Source: Methanolobus zinderi (GTDB lineage Archaea; Halobacteriota; Methanosarcinia; Methanosarcinales; Methanosarcinaceae). From it: a stretch of 64,000 nucleotides of DNA. The position numbers and the translations under genes were made by a program. Positions 48,016 through 55,904 of the stretch are shown here, piece after piece. The DNA is taken from contig NZ_CP058215.1 in NCBI RefSeq assembly GCF_013388255.1, forward strand, positions 1,550,001-1,614,000, read 5' to 3'. Within the stretch, counting starts at the first letter, position 1. Every line of letters begins with the position of its first letter. Below the pieces are notes generated by a model, which had not been told where the DNA came from, did not search any database, and saw only the letters and a program-made list of their open reading frames with translations.

Positions 48016-48801
48016 ATGAAATTGGCTCTGTTAGGTACTCTTTTTCTATCCGATAAAAGAAAAGATCTGCTCATCCTGCTGATAGAAAGACCGATGAATA
48101 TCGATGAGATCAAAACTACACTTAATGTTACTTCCAGTGCCATGATGACACAGATCAAGATTCTCATCGATCAAGGCATAATACTTTATGAGGATGATCA
48201 TTACAAGCTCTCAAGCTTTGGTGAGGTAATCGTAAAGAAAATGATCCCTCTTTTAAACACCTTGATGGTCTATGAAGATAACAAACAATACTGGGAAAAT
48301 CATAAAGTGAACGGAATTCCGACACATCTTCTTGAAAGAATAGAAGAACTGGGGGTCTGTGAACTCGTTGAGCCGGAACTTAACCGTATGTATGAACTCC
48401 CTAAAAAGCTAACTGACAATCTTGTAAAGTCAGAATACATAAAAGAAATCTCTTCTTCTTTCAGTCCGGCTTACCCTTATAAGTACATTGAACTTGCCAG
48501 AAAGGGCGTCCGAATATCACTCATAATTACAGAGCCTGTATTTGAAAGATTTGAAACGGAGTATTCTGAACAATTAAAGGATTACATCGGAATGGAAAAT
48601 ACCGAACTGTTTGTATGCAAAGACGATATCGGTTTTGCGTCCGGTGTGTTAACAGACAGATTCCTTTCATTGACCCTGTTCTATAAGAACGGAATGTTCC
48701 ACAATCATGCCATGATGAGTTTTGAAACGGGCGCATTGAAGTGGGGAGAGGACATGTACCGCTTTTACAGGAACACATCACAAGAAGTAACAGATATCTG
48801 A
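48016..48801 (+). CDS. Msr-type methanogenesis regulator (HTH plus DUF1724/FilR1-like domain)
   Basis: The 261-residue protein begins with a winged helix (DLLILLIERPMNIDEIKTTLNVTSSAMMTQIKILIDQGIIL) and ends in a FilR1/DUF1724-like output or sensor domain (ISLIITEPVFERFE...ENTELFVCKDDIGFASGVLTD). Msr regulators of Methanosarcina activate or repress fused corrinoid/methyltransferase genes nearby. It has no receiver domain, so any signal from the kinase ten bases upstream would be non-canonical. Likely targets are the repeats at 48902-49045. Confidence 0.9.
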   Translation: MKLALLGTLFLSDKRKDLLILLIERPMNIDEIKTTLNVTSSAMMTQIKILIDQGIILYEDDHYKLSSFGEVIVKKMIPLLNTLMVYEDNKQYWENHKVNGIPTHLLERIEELGVCELVEPELNRMYELPKKLTDNLVKSEYIKEISSSFSPAYPYKYIELARKGVRISLIITEPVFERFETEYSEQLKDYIGMENTELFVCKDDIGFASGVLTDRFLSLTLFYKNGMFHNHAMMSFETGALKWGEDMYRFYRNTSQEVTDI

Positions 48802-48901
48802 AATCCGGCTATCATATCAGAGATGTTTTCACTTCAGATATAATTTCATTTTTTTGACCTCAAAGTATCTTATTTTACTGTGTTCATTTTCGCGTTCATC
48901 A

Positions 48902-49045
48902 GATTAAAGCCATTAATTTGATTAAAGCCATTAATCTTGTTGGAGATCTTTCCTTTGGTTAACAGCGTTAATTAAAAGGCGTTCATTCATAAGATTGCGG
49001 TTCTGCTCAAAAAGAAACCCGGTTCATAATATTAACACCGTTAAT
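48902..49045 (+). promoter_or_regulatory. Operator-like repeats before the fused methyltransferase gene
   Basis: An 18-base tandem repeat GATTAAAGCCATTAATTT occurs at 48902-48919 and 48920-48937 (17/18 identical). It is followed by TTAACAGCGTTAA (48959-48971) and ATTAACACCGTTAAT (49031-49045), both of the form TTAAC-N3-GTTAA. No gene is visible from 48802 to 49154. These are the best candidates for Msr-type regulator binding. Confidence 0.6.
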
Positions 49046-49154
49046 AAATAACCGGAGGTTATGCTATATACCTCAAGTGAAATACTCCTCCTTGTTGACA
49101 GTGAAAAATGGAGGTTCACTGTTTAAAATAAAGCATAATACTTTGGAGGATAGT
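49046..49154 (+). promoter_or_regulatory. Structured 5' leader of the fused methyltransferase, with a possible 21-codon uORF
   Basis: The stretch before ATG 49155 holds a hairpin CAGTGAA (49099-49105)/TTCACTG (49115-49121) whose loop ends in GGAGG, an anti-ribosome-site-like ACTCCTCC (49084-49091), and the true ribosome site GGAGG (49145-49149). A short ATG frame (49061-49126, 21 codons) begins only two bases after another GGAGG. Together this resembles a translational control leader. Confidence 0.4.
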
Positions 49155-51062
49155 ATGAAAACATCAATTTTGAACCAATTAGCGGAATCTGTTGTCGAAG
49201 GTGACGACGATTTAGCAGAAGAACTTGCACAAAAAGCCCTTGATGAAGGTGTGGATCCTTACGAGGCCATAGTTGACGGACTCGCAAAAGGAATGATCAT
49301 TGTAAGTGACAATTACGAAAAAGGTGAAGCCTTTGTGCCACACCTGCTCATCGCATCCAGTGCCATGTATGCCGGTATGGACATACTGACACCTCATATG
49401 AAACTTGAAGAAGGTGCCGGAAAGCGTGCCGTAGGTGTGATCGGAACAATCGAAGGAGATGTGCACGACATAGGAAAGAATCTGGTCAAGACAATGATGT
49501 CTGCATCCGGCTTTGATATGGTAGATCTGGGCCACGATGTGCCTGTCGAGAAGTTCGTAGAGGTGGCAAAGGAGAAGAAGGCAGACCTGATTTCCATGAG
49601 TGCCTTGATGACCACTACCATGACCAACATGGAGAAGGTAATCGAGATGATGCAGGAGGAAGGTATCAGAGATTCCCTTATAGTCATGATAGGAGGAGCA
49701 CCTGTTTCACCTGAATTCGCGGAACAGATCGGTGCGGACTCTACACATCCGGATTCCATGTCAGCTACGGAATGGGCAAATAATGAGGTGCGTAAACTTG
49801 CTCCTGCTGATGAGAGATGGAGCGAGGAGAAGATATCACTTGGTAAGGTCAAATACAGAGAGATACTGTCTAAAAAGAAGGTTAAAGGAAAGACAGATAT
49901 CGGTCTGGAAACTGCGAAGCAGATCATTGCAGACTTTGAGAGCGTTGGCGTCAAGACAAAAGAGGAAATGACCCATATGGACAGGACGCTGGCAGCAATG
50001 GGTGACAAAAAGGTCGACAGATTGCCGGTATATCCGCTTGCCTGCGGAGTTTTGAGGAAATTCGCTGATGTCAGCTACAAAGAATATGCTACTGACATTA
50101 ATGCTTTTGTTGAAAGTGCTTACCTGGGATCCAAATACCTTGACACTGACATGTTCGTAGGACTCATTGACCTTTCTGCAACATCATCTGATTTCGGATG
50201 TAAGATCAAGTACCCTGAAGATGACACACCTTCATCCGAAGGACACCTTGAGGATTATGAGAGTATAGAAGTCCCTGAGGTCAAGGAGGGTACCCGTGCC
50301 TATGAGCTTGTAATGGCTTCCAAGGCGGCAACTGAGAAACTTAACAAGGAACTCAACACACCATTTGTCGGATTCCATGAAGGACCACTTCTTACCCTTA
50401 CCCAGCTTATGGGTGCAGACCGTGTTCTTATGGACATGAAGACACATCCTGATGTGGTACTTGAAGCAGTCCAGAAATGTACGGATTACATCTGTCAGGT
50501 ATCCGAACTGTTCTTTGAAGAAAATGCCTGTAACGCACTGTGTATCGATAACCTCTGGTCCAACAATGTGATCATGAGCGAGGAGGACTACTGGAAGTTC
50601 GACGGTAAGTTCGTATACGACCAGCACCTGCCGATCTTCAAGCAATACGACCAGCCATACATTATACACAATTGTGCGGATGCAGTACACTTTGACACAC
50701 AGATCAGCAAATTCGGAACTCAGCTATACAGTTACGCATACTATCCAAAACTCAGGAGTAAGGGCTCACAGAACTATGCAGACCTTATTCCAAAGTATGG
50801 ACAGGAATGTTGTATGATGGGAGAGGTCAACCCGGTAGAGTTCATGGACAACACACCTGCAGGTGTTCAGAAAGTAAAGGATGACACAAAAGAGTTGCTT
50901 GAAGGCGTGCTTCCTGTACTCAAGGAGAACGGAATGCAGTCCAAGTATGTCATGTCATCTGGTTGTGAGATTCCACCAGGAGGTCCTCTTACGACCGTGA
51001 AGGCTTCGGTAGATGTAGTTAAAGAGCTAGGTCCCGAGCTTCAGAAAAAGATATTCGGATAA
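49155..51062 (+). CDS. Fused corrinoid protein/zinc methyltransferase (MtsD/F/H-like)
   Basis: The 635-residue fusion has an N-terminal corrinoid module (residues 1-215) with four-helix cap and base-off motif GDVHDIGKN (His104), GGAPVSPEFAEQIGAD, a linker, and a C-terminal UROD-fold methyltransferase (about 275-635) with zinc ligands His505, Cys507 and Cys604 (HNCAD; SSGCEIPPGGP). Such fusions (MtsD, MtsF, MtsH) move methyl groups from methylated thiols or sulfides to coenzyme M. At 635 residues this is longer than the roughly 470 I recall for those. GGAGG precedes ATG 49155. The substrate is inferred to be a methylated sulfur compound but is not proven. Confidence 0.88.
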   Translation: MKTSILNQLAESVVEGDDDLAEELAQKALDEGVDPYEAIVDGLAKGMIIVSDNYEKGEAFVPHLLIASSAMYAGMDILTPHMKLEEGAGKRAVGVIGTIEGDVHDIGKNLVKTMMSASGFDMVDLGHDVPVEKFVEVAKEKKADLISMSALMTTTMTNMEKVIEMMQEEGIRDSLIVMIGGAPVSPEFAEQIGADSTHPDSMSATEWANNEVRKLAPADERWSEEKISLGKVKYREILSKKKVKGKTDIGLETAKQIIADFESVGVKTKEEMTHMDRTLAAMGDKKVDRLPVYPLACGVLRKFADVSYKEYATDINAFVESAYLGSKYLDTDMFVGLIDLSATSSDFGCKIKYPEDDTPSSEGHLEDYESIEVPEVKEGTRAYELVMASKAATEKLNKELNTPFVGFHEGPLLTLTQLMGADRVLMDMKTHPDVVLEAVQKCTDYICQVSELFFEENACNALCIDNLWSNNVIMSEEDYWKFDGKFVYDQHLPIFKQYDQPYIIHNCADAVHFDTQISKFGTQLYSYAYYPKLRSKGSQNYADLIPKYGQECCMMGEVNPVEFMDNTPAGVQKVKDDTKELLEGVLPVLKENGMQSKYVMSSGCEIPPGGPLTTVKASVDVVKELGPELQKKIFG

Positions 51063-51096
51063 GCAGGAACTATCACTTCCCCCTGCTTTTCCTTTT
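51061..51096 (+). terminator. Hairpin and T-run after the fused methyltransferase
   Basis: AAGCAGG (51061-51067) pairs with CCTGCTT (51082-51088), followed by a T-rich tract to 51097. It begins at the stop codon and should end or attenuate the transcript. Confidence 0.6.
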
Positions 51097-51098
51097 TA

Positions 51099-51194
51099 CT
51101 CATAGTGGTTTGAAAAATCACTTTATGAGGTCTATATCCACAGTGTGGCAAACCGCTCTGCTCCACAATATACACAGGGTGGTAAGCCACTCTG
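51099..51194 (+). promoter_or_regulatory. Three successive hairpins in the leader of the hydantoinase-like gene
   Basis: A hairpin CTCATA-GTGGTTT/AAATCAC-TTTATGAG spans 51099-51129 with a small bulge. Two related hairpins follow at a 34-base period: CAGTGTGG-CAAA-CCGCTCTG (51141-51160) and CAGGGTGG-TAAG-CCACTCTG (51175-51194). Differences in the stems keep pairing mostly through G-U wobble. Each is followed by CTCCACA. ATG 51221 lies 27 bases on. Confidence 0.55.
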
Positions 51195-51220
51195 CCTCCA
51201 CATAAAAGAAGGTGATAATA

Positions 51221-53155
51221 ATGAACTTTGGACTTGGCATAGACACTGGCGGTACATATACAGATTCTGTAATTATGAATCTTGAAGACGGATCAATAAT
51301 AGATTCAAACAAATCGCTTACTACTTACCCTGATCTAATAAAGGGCATAATAAATTCAATTGACGGCCTTAAAGCCGAATATCTTGCAAATGTGAGATTC
51401 ACTTCAGTATCTACCACACTAGCCACCAACACCACACTGGAAGGCAGAGGATATCCGGCAGGTCTCATACTTATTGGTTATAATATATCACGGAAAATTC
51501 CCACCGATCATATCCTTTCCATAAAAGGCGGACATGATGCAGACGGAAACGAAGTTGAAACTCTGGGCAACCTGGATGAAGTGGAAAAATTTGTCACAAT
51601 GAACAAACATAAGGTCTCATCCTTTGCCGTATCATCGTATTTTGGAGTGCGCAATCCTGAACATGAACTGAGGATAAAAGAGATCATCCAGGATCTGACA
51701 GATCTCCCTGTTGTCTGCGGACACGAACTTTCCATGGATCTCGGAGCATATGAAAGGGCTTTGACCGCACTTCTCAATGCTCAGCTGATCCCGGTAATCG
51801 ACCAGTTCATCAGATCAGTAAGGTCTGTAATGGAGGATAAGAAGATTGATTCTGTCCTGATGATGATGAAATGTGACGGCTCGCTGGTCAGGATAGAAGA
51901 AGCACTGAAAAAACCTGTGGAATCCATTTTCTCCGGACCTGCTGCAAGTCTCCTTGGCGCTGCACATCTAACGGATCTAAAAGAGTGCCTGACCATAGAT
52001 GTGGGAGGTACGAGTACGGACATTTCAATGATCCGCAATAGCATGCCTGTTGTCAGTAGTTCAGGTGCCGTAGTTGGAGGCTGGGATACAAAGGTCAAGG
52101 CTATCAAAATGAATACCTCTGCCATTGGAGGAGACAGTCATGTATGGATTCATGAGAAAACAAATATGGGGCCTAACAGGGTCATACCCCTGTGCCTTTG
52201 CGCTTCCGAATTCCCGTCCCTTATAAACAAATTACAGAACGCTGAAAAGATCTCAAGGCGCATAATGAATGACATCCTTCAGCCAACAACGTTCTTCATG
52301 TGCAATGGAGTAAAATCCCATTGTCTTTATGCCTCTGAACTTGAGGGAGAAGAGATAGAAATATTCGATGCCATAAATGAAGAGCCTTCTTCCATATCGG
52401 ATATTGCCTCAAGGACAAACAAGCATCCACTGATGTTCGAAGATATACTGAGAAGGCTCATACAGAAAAGATATATCAAACAGGTAGGTTTCACCCCGAC
52501 AGACGTCCTGCATGTGACCGGTGACTATACCAGATGGGATTCCAATGCATCGATGCTGGGAGCCACAATACTTTCAGATTATACATCCATGGAGCCCTTC
52601 GATCTCTGTGAAAAACTCAGGGAGGACGTGGCCAAGGAAATTGTGCTTAATCTGATTGCACACTGTGCGAATACCGTGAAAAAAACCGATCTGGAAAAAA
52701 TATTGAATGGCACAGAACTCATGAAATTCATGATTAAAAGTCCGGTGGTACTGGTTGGTGCACCTGTAACACCGTATATGAAAGACATGAAACATTTCAT
52801 TGATGCGGATATAAGGATCCCTGAATTCCATGAAGTAGGTAATGCTGTAGGTGCTCTTGTCGGTAACGTGGTCTACAGGGGAGAGGCTTTGATCAGACCC
52901 ACAGCACCCGGAAGCTCACAGTATCTGCTATTCTCGGAAAAAGGAAGATACACGTTCGATGACTATCAGGAGGCTCTTGACACGGCAAATTCCCTTGTCA
53001 ACAGCACAGTTTCAGAATACATGGCAGGCTACGGATTGAGTATGGACAATGTAAGTTTTGATCTTGAATGTAATGATATCGGAAGTATCGGAACGGTACC
53101 TCTGGAGACTAAAATAGTAGGAGTAGCTGTCGGTTCTCCAAGGAGAATAATATGA
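51221..53155 (+). CDS. Hydantoinase/oxoprolinase family protein (HyuA-like)
   Basis: This 644-residue ASKHA-fold protein has N-terminal GLGIDTGGTYTDSVI (phosphate 1 loop), SVSTTLATNTTLEGRG, ESIFSGPAASLLGAAHL and LTIDVGGTSTDISMI, so ATP binding is likely. Residues about 377-425 look like a winged helix (IFDAINEEPSSISDIASRTNK) inserted in the C-terminal half. Named members cleave hydantoins or oxoproline or activate acetone carboxylase; here the neighbours point instead to corrinoid methyltransferase work, perhaps an ATP-driven activation step. AAGGTGAT precedes ATG 51221. It overlaps the chaperonin gene by four bases. Confidence 0.88.
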   Translation: MNFGLGIDTGGTYTDSVIMNLEDGSIIDSNKSLTTYPDLIKGIINSIDGLKAEYLANVRFTSVSTTLATNTTLEGRGYPAGLILIGYNISRKIPTDHILSIKGGHDADGNEVETLGNLDEVEKFVTMNKHKVSSFAVSSYFGVRNPEHELRIKEIIQDLTDLPVVCGHELSMDLGAYERALTALLNAQLIPVIDQFIRSVRSVMEDKKIDSVLMMMKCDGSLVRIEEALKKPVESIFSGPAASLLGAAHLTDLKECLTIDVGGTSTDISMIRNSMPVVSSSGAVVGGWDTKVKAIKMNTSAIGGDSHVWIHEKTNMGPNRVIPLCLCASEFPSLINKLQNAEKISRRIMNDILQPTTFFMCNGVKSHCLYASELEGEEIEIFDAINEEPSSISDIASRTNKHPLMFEDILRRLIQKRYIKQVGFTPTDVLHVTGDYTRWDSNASMLGATILSDYTSMEPFDLCEKLREDVAKEIVLNLIAHCANTVKKTDLEKILNGTELMKFMIKSPVVLVGAPVTPYMKDMKHFIDADIRIPEFHEVGNAVGALVGNVVYRGEALIRPTAPGSSQYLLFSEKGRYTFDDYQEALDTANSLVNSTVSEYMAGYGLSMDNVSFDLECNDIGSIGTVPLETKIVGVAVGSPRRII

Positions 53156-54759
53156 GCACATCTATTGAACAGATACAAAACACGCATGCTTTGGACAATA
53201 TGGATGCTCTGAAGCAAAGTGTACGCAATCGTATCGGAATCAGGGAAGATGTTGAAGAGGATGAACTGATATACCAGATGTTACAGGCTTCCCAGGACAT
53301 CAAAGAACTCTTTACATCATCTTTCGGACCCTGTGGATTGAGTAAGCTGATAATCAGCCCCACAGACGATATTTATCTGACAAGTGACGGGAAAACAATT
53401 ATTGAACAGATAGATGTCCTGCATCCAGTGGTCACGTCCCTCAAAGAGCTTGCCATGTCAATGGACAGGGTATGCGGCGATGGTACGAAGACCGCGGTCA
53501 TCCTTGCTGCCTCGCTTATCGAGAATGCTGCCAAACTTGTGGAGTACGGACTGCATCCGACAACCATAATAAAAGGATATCAGCTTGCTCTGAGTAAAGC
53601 GTATGAGATCATGGATTATGAGACTAGCCGGATAGTTTCTGACAGCGATCTGCATTCTGTTATAGAGAATGCCAGCCTGAGTAAAGGTGTCGAAACTCAT
53701 CAGGCCCGGTTGATAGCAGACATCGTTCTAAGAACACTTTCAAAACTCGGAGACATACAGGCTAATAACCGCATAGATCTGAATGATTATGTCAAAGTCA
53801 TAAAAAAAGTAGGTGGGCCATCTATTGAATCCATTTCAGGTATAATTCTTGATGAAACACCTTCAAGAGATGACATGCCGCATTATTTAGAAAATGCGGA
53901 TGTCCTTATGATCAACGGGAATGTCAGATTTGAAAGTAAGATCATAAATTCCCAGCATAATATAAGATTCGATGGTTTTGACAATTCCACACTTCTGCTG
54001 GACGGCCAAATGAAGGCTTTGAAAGCCCACTCACAGAAAATAATTGGTTCCGGAGCTAACGTTGTTCTGTGTGAAGGAAAAGTGGACGAATATGTAGAGG
54101 AAGCCCTGGCAAAGCATGGTATTCTGCTTTTCGATAAACTGAAGATCAGGGATATGGAGATGATCGCAAAAGCAACAGGTGCAAACATCATTTCCATCAA
54201 GGATGATATACTGCCCCAGGATCTGGGTTTTGCCGATGAGGTGAAAGTTGAAAAAAGAAACGATGAGCATTTCTTTTTCCTCTCTGTAAACGAACAGCCG
54301 ATATCCACGATCCTGATATGGGAACCCTTCAGATATGGCCTGGAAAAACTTGAGGAAGCAGTGGATGATGCCATTAATAATGCGGCATTCATATTGAAGA
54401 ATCCTCTTGTAGTCAAAGGAGGAGGAGATATTGAATTTGTGCTCTCACAAATGCTCAGGAAGTATTCTTCCACTGTCGAAGGCAAAGAGCAGCTTGCAGT
54501 GATCGAATATGCGAATGCCCTTGAAGAGATACCAAGAACGCTGGCAAGGAATGTAGGTCTCAATGAGGTTGACGCAATAGCACACATGCTCAATTACTAT
54601 AGCAAGGGAATTGACTGCAGGATCGACCTTACACGAGAGGTCGTTGCAAACAACCCTCCTGTATATGATTCATCAAGCATTAAACAGATGGCTCTTATCG
54701 CGGGAACCGAGGCTGTAAGCAATATGCTGAGAATTGATGAGATCGTACTTAAAAAGTAA
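53152..54759 (+). CDS. Divergent group II chaperonin (Hsp60-4/-5-like)
   Basis: The 535-residue protein is clearly a thermosome homologue but far from the 40632 gene. It keeps FGPCGLSKLI (for [10 protein letters not shown]), TSDGKTIIEQI, VCGDGTKTAVI (phosphate loop) and VVKGGGDIEFV, and an Asp pair at AVDDAIN where the catalytic Asp is expected, so ATPase activity is plausible. It lacks the Met/Gly-rich C-terminal tail, ending RIDEIVLKK. Divergent chaperonins were described in Methanosarcina acetivorans. Translation is coupled to the HyuA-like gene (ATGA overlap), within a methyltransferase operon, suggesting a dedicated folding or assembly role. Confidence 0.9.
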   Translation: MSTSIEQIQNTHALDNMDALKQSVRNRIGIREDVEEDELIYQMLQASQDIKELFTSSFGPCGLSKLIISPTDDIYLTSDGKTIIEQIDVLHPVVTSLKELAMSMDRVCGDGTKTAVILAASLIENAAKLVEYGLHPTTIIKGYQLALSKAYEIMDYETSRIVSDSDLHSVIENASLSKGVETHQARLIADIVLRTLSKLGDIQANNRIDLNDYVKVIKKVGGPSIESISGIILDETPSRDDMPHYLENADVLMINGNVRFESKIINSQHNIRFDGFDNSTLLLDGQMKALKAHSQKIIGSGANVVLCEGKVDEYVEEALAKHGILLFDKLKIRDMEMIAKATGANIISIKDDILPQDLGFADEVKVEKRNDEHFFFLSVNEQPISTILIWEPFRYGLEKLEEAVDDAINNAAFILKNPLVVKGGGDIEFVLSQMLRKYSSTVEGKEQLAVIEYANALEEIPRTLARNVGLNEVDAIAHMLNYYSKGIDCRIDLTREVVANNPPVYDSSSIKQMALIAGTEAVSNMLRIDEIVLKK

Positions 54760-54778
54760 AAGTCCCGGGGGAGTATAA

Positions 54779-55894
54779 GTGGCTGAAGAAATGACTTCAA
54801 AGGAGCGTTTTATCAACGCCCTTGAATTAAAAGAAGTGGACAGAGCACCACTTGGGTATTTGTGGTTTGGAGCCGGTAATGCGGTACTTGAGCGGATGAA
54901 TGCAAACATGAAGGATGTTTACTACTCCGCAGAGGGAATTGCAAGAGCACAAATCCTGGCACGGGAAATGTATCATCATGACAATGTAATGTCTCCATGG
55001 GGATGTTTGCTTGTGGAAGCGGAAGCCTTAGGCGCAAAAATAAACATCAAAAAAGAAGGCTATCCCACCATAGCAGAATTTCCTCTAAAGTCTGCAAAAG
55101 AATATGAGAATATCGATCCCATTGACATAGAACGCTCGGAAAGGGTAAAGACCATTGTAGAATCCATCGGCTTGCTCAAAAAGCAGCTTGGAGATGAGGC
55201 TTTTATTACCTGTTCACTCCTTCCTCCTTTCATGATCGCTTCCCAGCTAATGGATGGAAGCAAGATGTTCATTGAAATGATGAAAGATCCCGATAATTTC
55301 CATGCACTGCTTGATGTCCTTACGGATAGTTGCATAACCTTTGCAGATATGATGCTTGATGCAGGAGCAGACGGTGCATTTATCGAGAACGGTGGCAGCA
55401 CTTCGGATCTTTTCAGTCTGGAAATGGCAAAGGAATTCGGGTTTAAGTACTCTAAAAAATTATATTCACATGTACAGGGCAGGGGTGCTTACGTAATTTC
55501 ACATAACTGTGCAAACCATGCATTCTTTGAACTTGAAAAGGCTCTTGAACCCGATGCTTTGAATTTCTTCTTTGGAGATGTAGAAGCACTCGGAGAAAAA
55601 TATGGGGTTGATTGTCTGAAGATTCACAATCATAAACACATTGGTTGCAGTGAAAGATATTGTTTCAGGGATTTCAAAGATTTCAGTGATTCCGGCATAT
55701 GCCTGATGGGAAATATCAATCCTTATGCATTCACTTCAGGAAGAAGCGACAAAATCGATGCCGAAGTTAAGCGCTGCATGGATGCAGCTCCTGAGAAAGG
55801 ATTTATACTAGCCACCGGGTGTGAAATTCCATTGGATACACCTCAGGAAGAGATGAAAATTCTCTGGGAATCTATGAAATCTTGTTTAAAATAG
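54779..55894 (+). CDS. Zinc methyltransferase, MtaA/MtbA-like (UROD fold)
   Basis: This 371-residue single-domain methyltransferase begins SKERFINALELKEVDRAPLGYLWFG, the family N-terminus, and carries zinc ligands His242, Cys244 (SHNCANH) and Cys348 (TGCEIPLDTP). Such proteins move methyl groups between a corrinoid protein and coenzyme M, or from a substrate to corrinoid. GTG 54779 with GGGGGAG upstream is the start. The sequence diverges from the fused protein upstream, so the two probably act at different steps. It is the third gene of its operon. Confidence 0.88.
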   Translation: MAEEMTSKERFINALELKEVDRAPLGYLWFGAGNAVLERMNANMKDVYYSAEGIARAQILAREMYHHDNVMSPWGCLLVEAEALGAKINIKKEGYPTIAEFPLKSAKEYENIDPIDIERSERVKTIVESIGLLKKQLGDEAFITCSLLPPFMIASQLMDGSKMFIEMMKDPDNFHALLDVLTDSCITFADMMLDAGADGAFIENGGSTSDLFSLEMAKEFGFKYSKKLYSHVQGRGAYVISHNCANHAFFELEKALEPDALNFFFGDVEALGEKYGVDCLKIHNHKHIGCSERYCFRDFKDFSDSGICLMGNINPYAFTSGRSDKIDAEVKRCMDAAPEKGFILATGCEIPLDTPQEEMKILWESMKSCLK

Positions 55895-55904
55895 GGGGAT
55901 TAAA

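Noticed and set aside
48902-48937. Tandem 18-base repeat as a CRISPR remnant
   Set aside because: The copies abut with no spacer, are short, and no cas genes are near; promoter position fits regulation better.
49077-49154. N-terminal extension of the fused methyltransferase from GTG 49077
   Set aside because: A strong GGAGG sits just before ATG 49155, the family N-terminus begins there, and the extension overlaps the leader hairpin.
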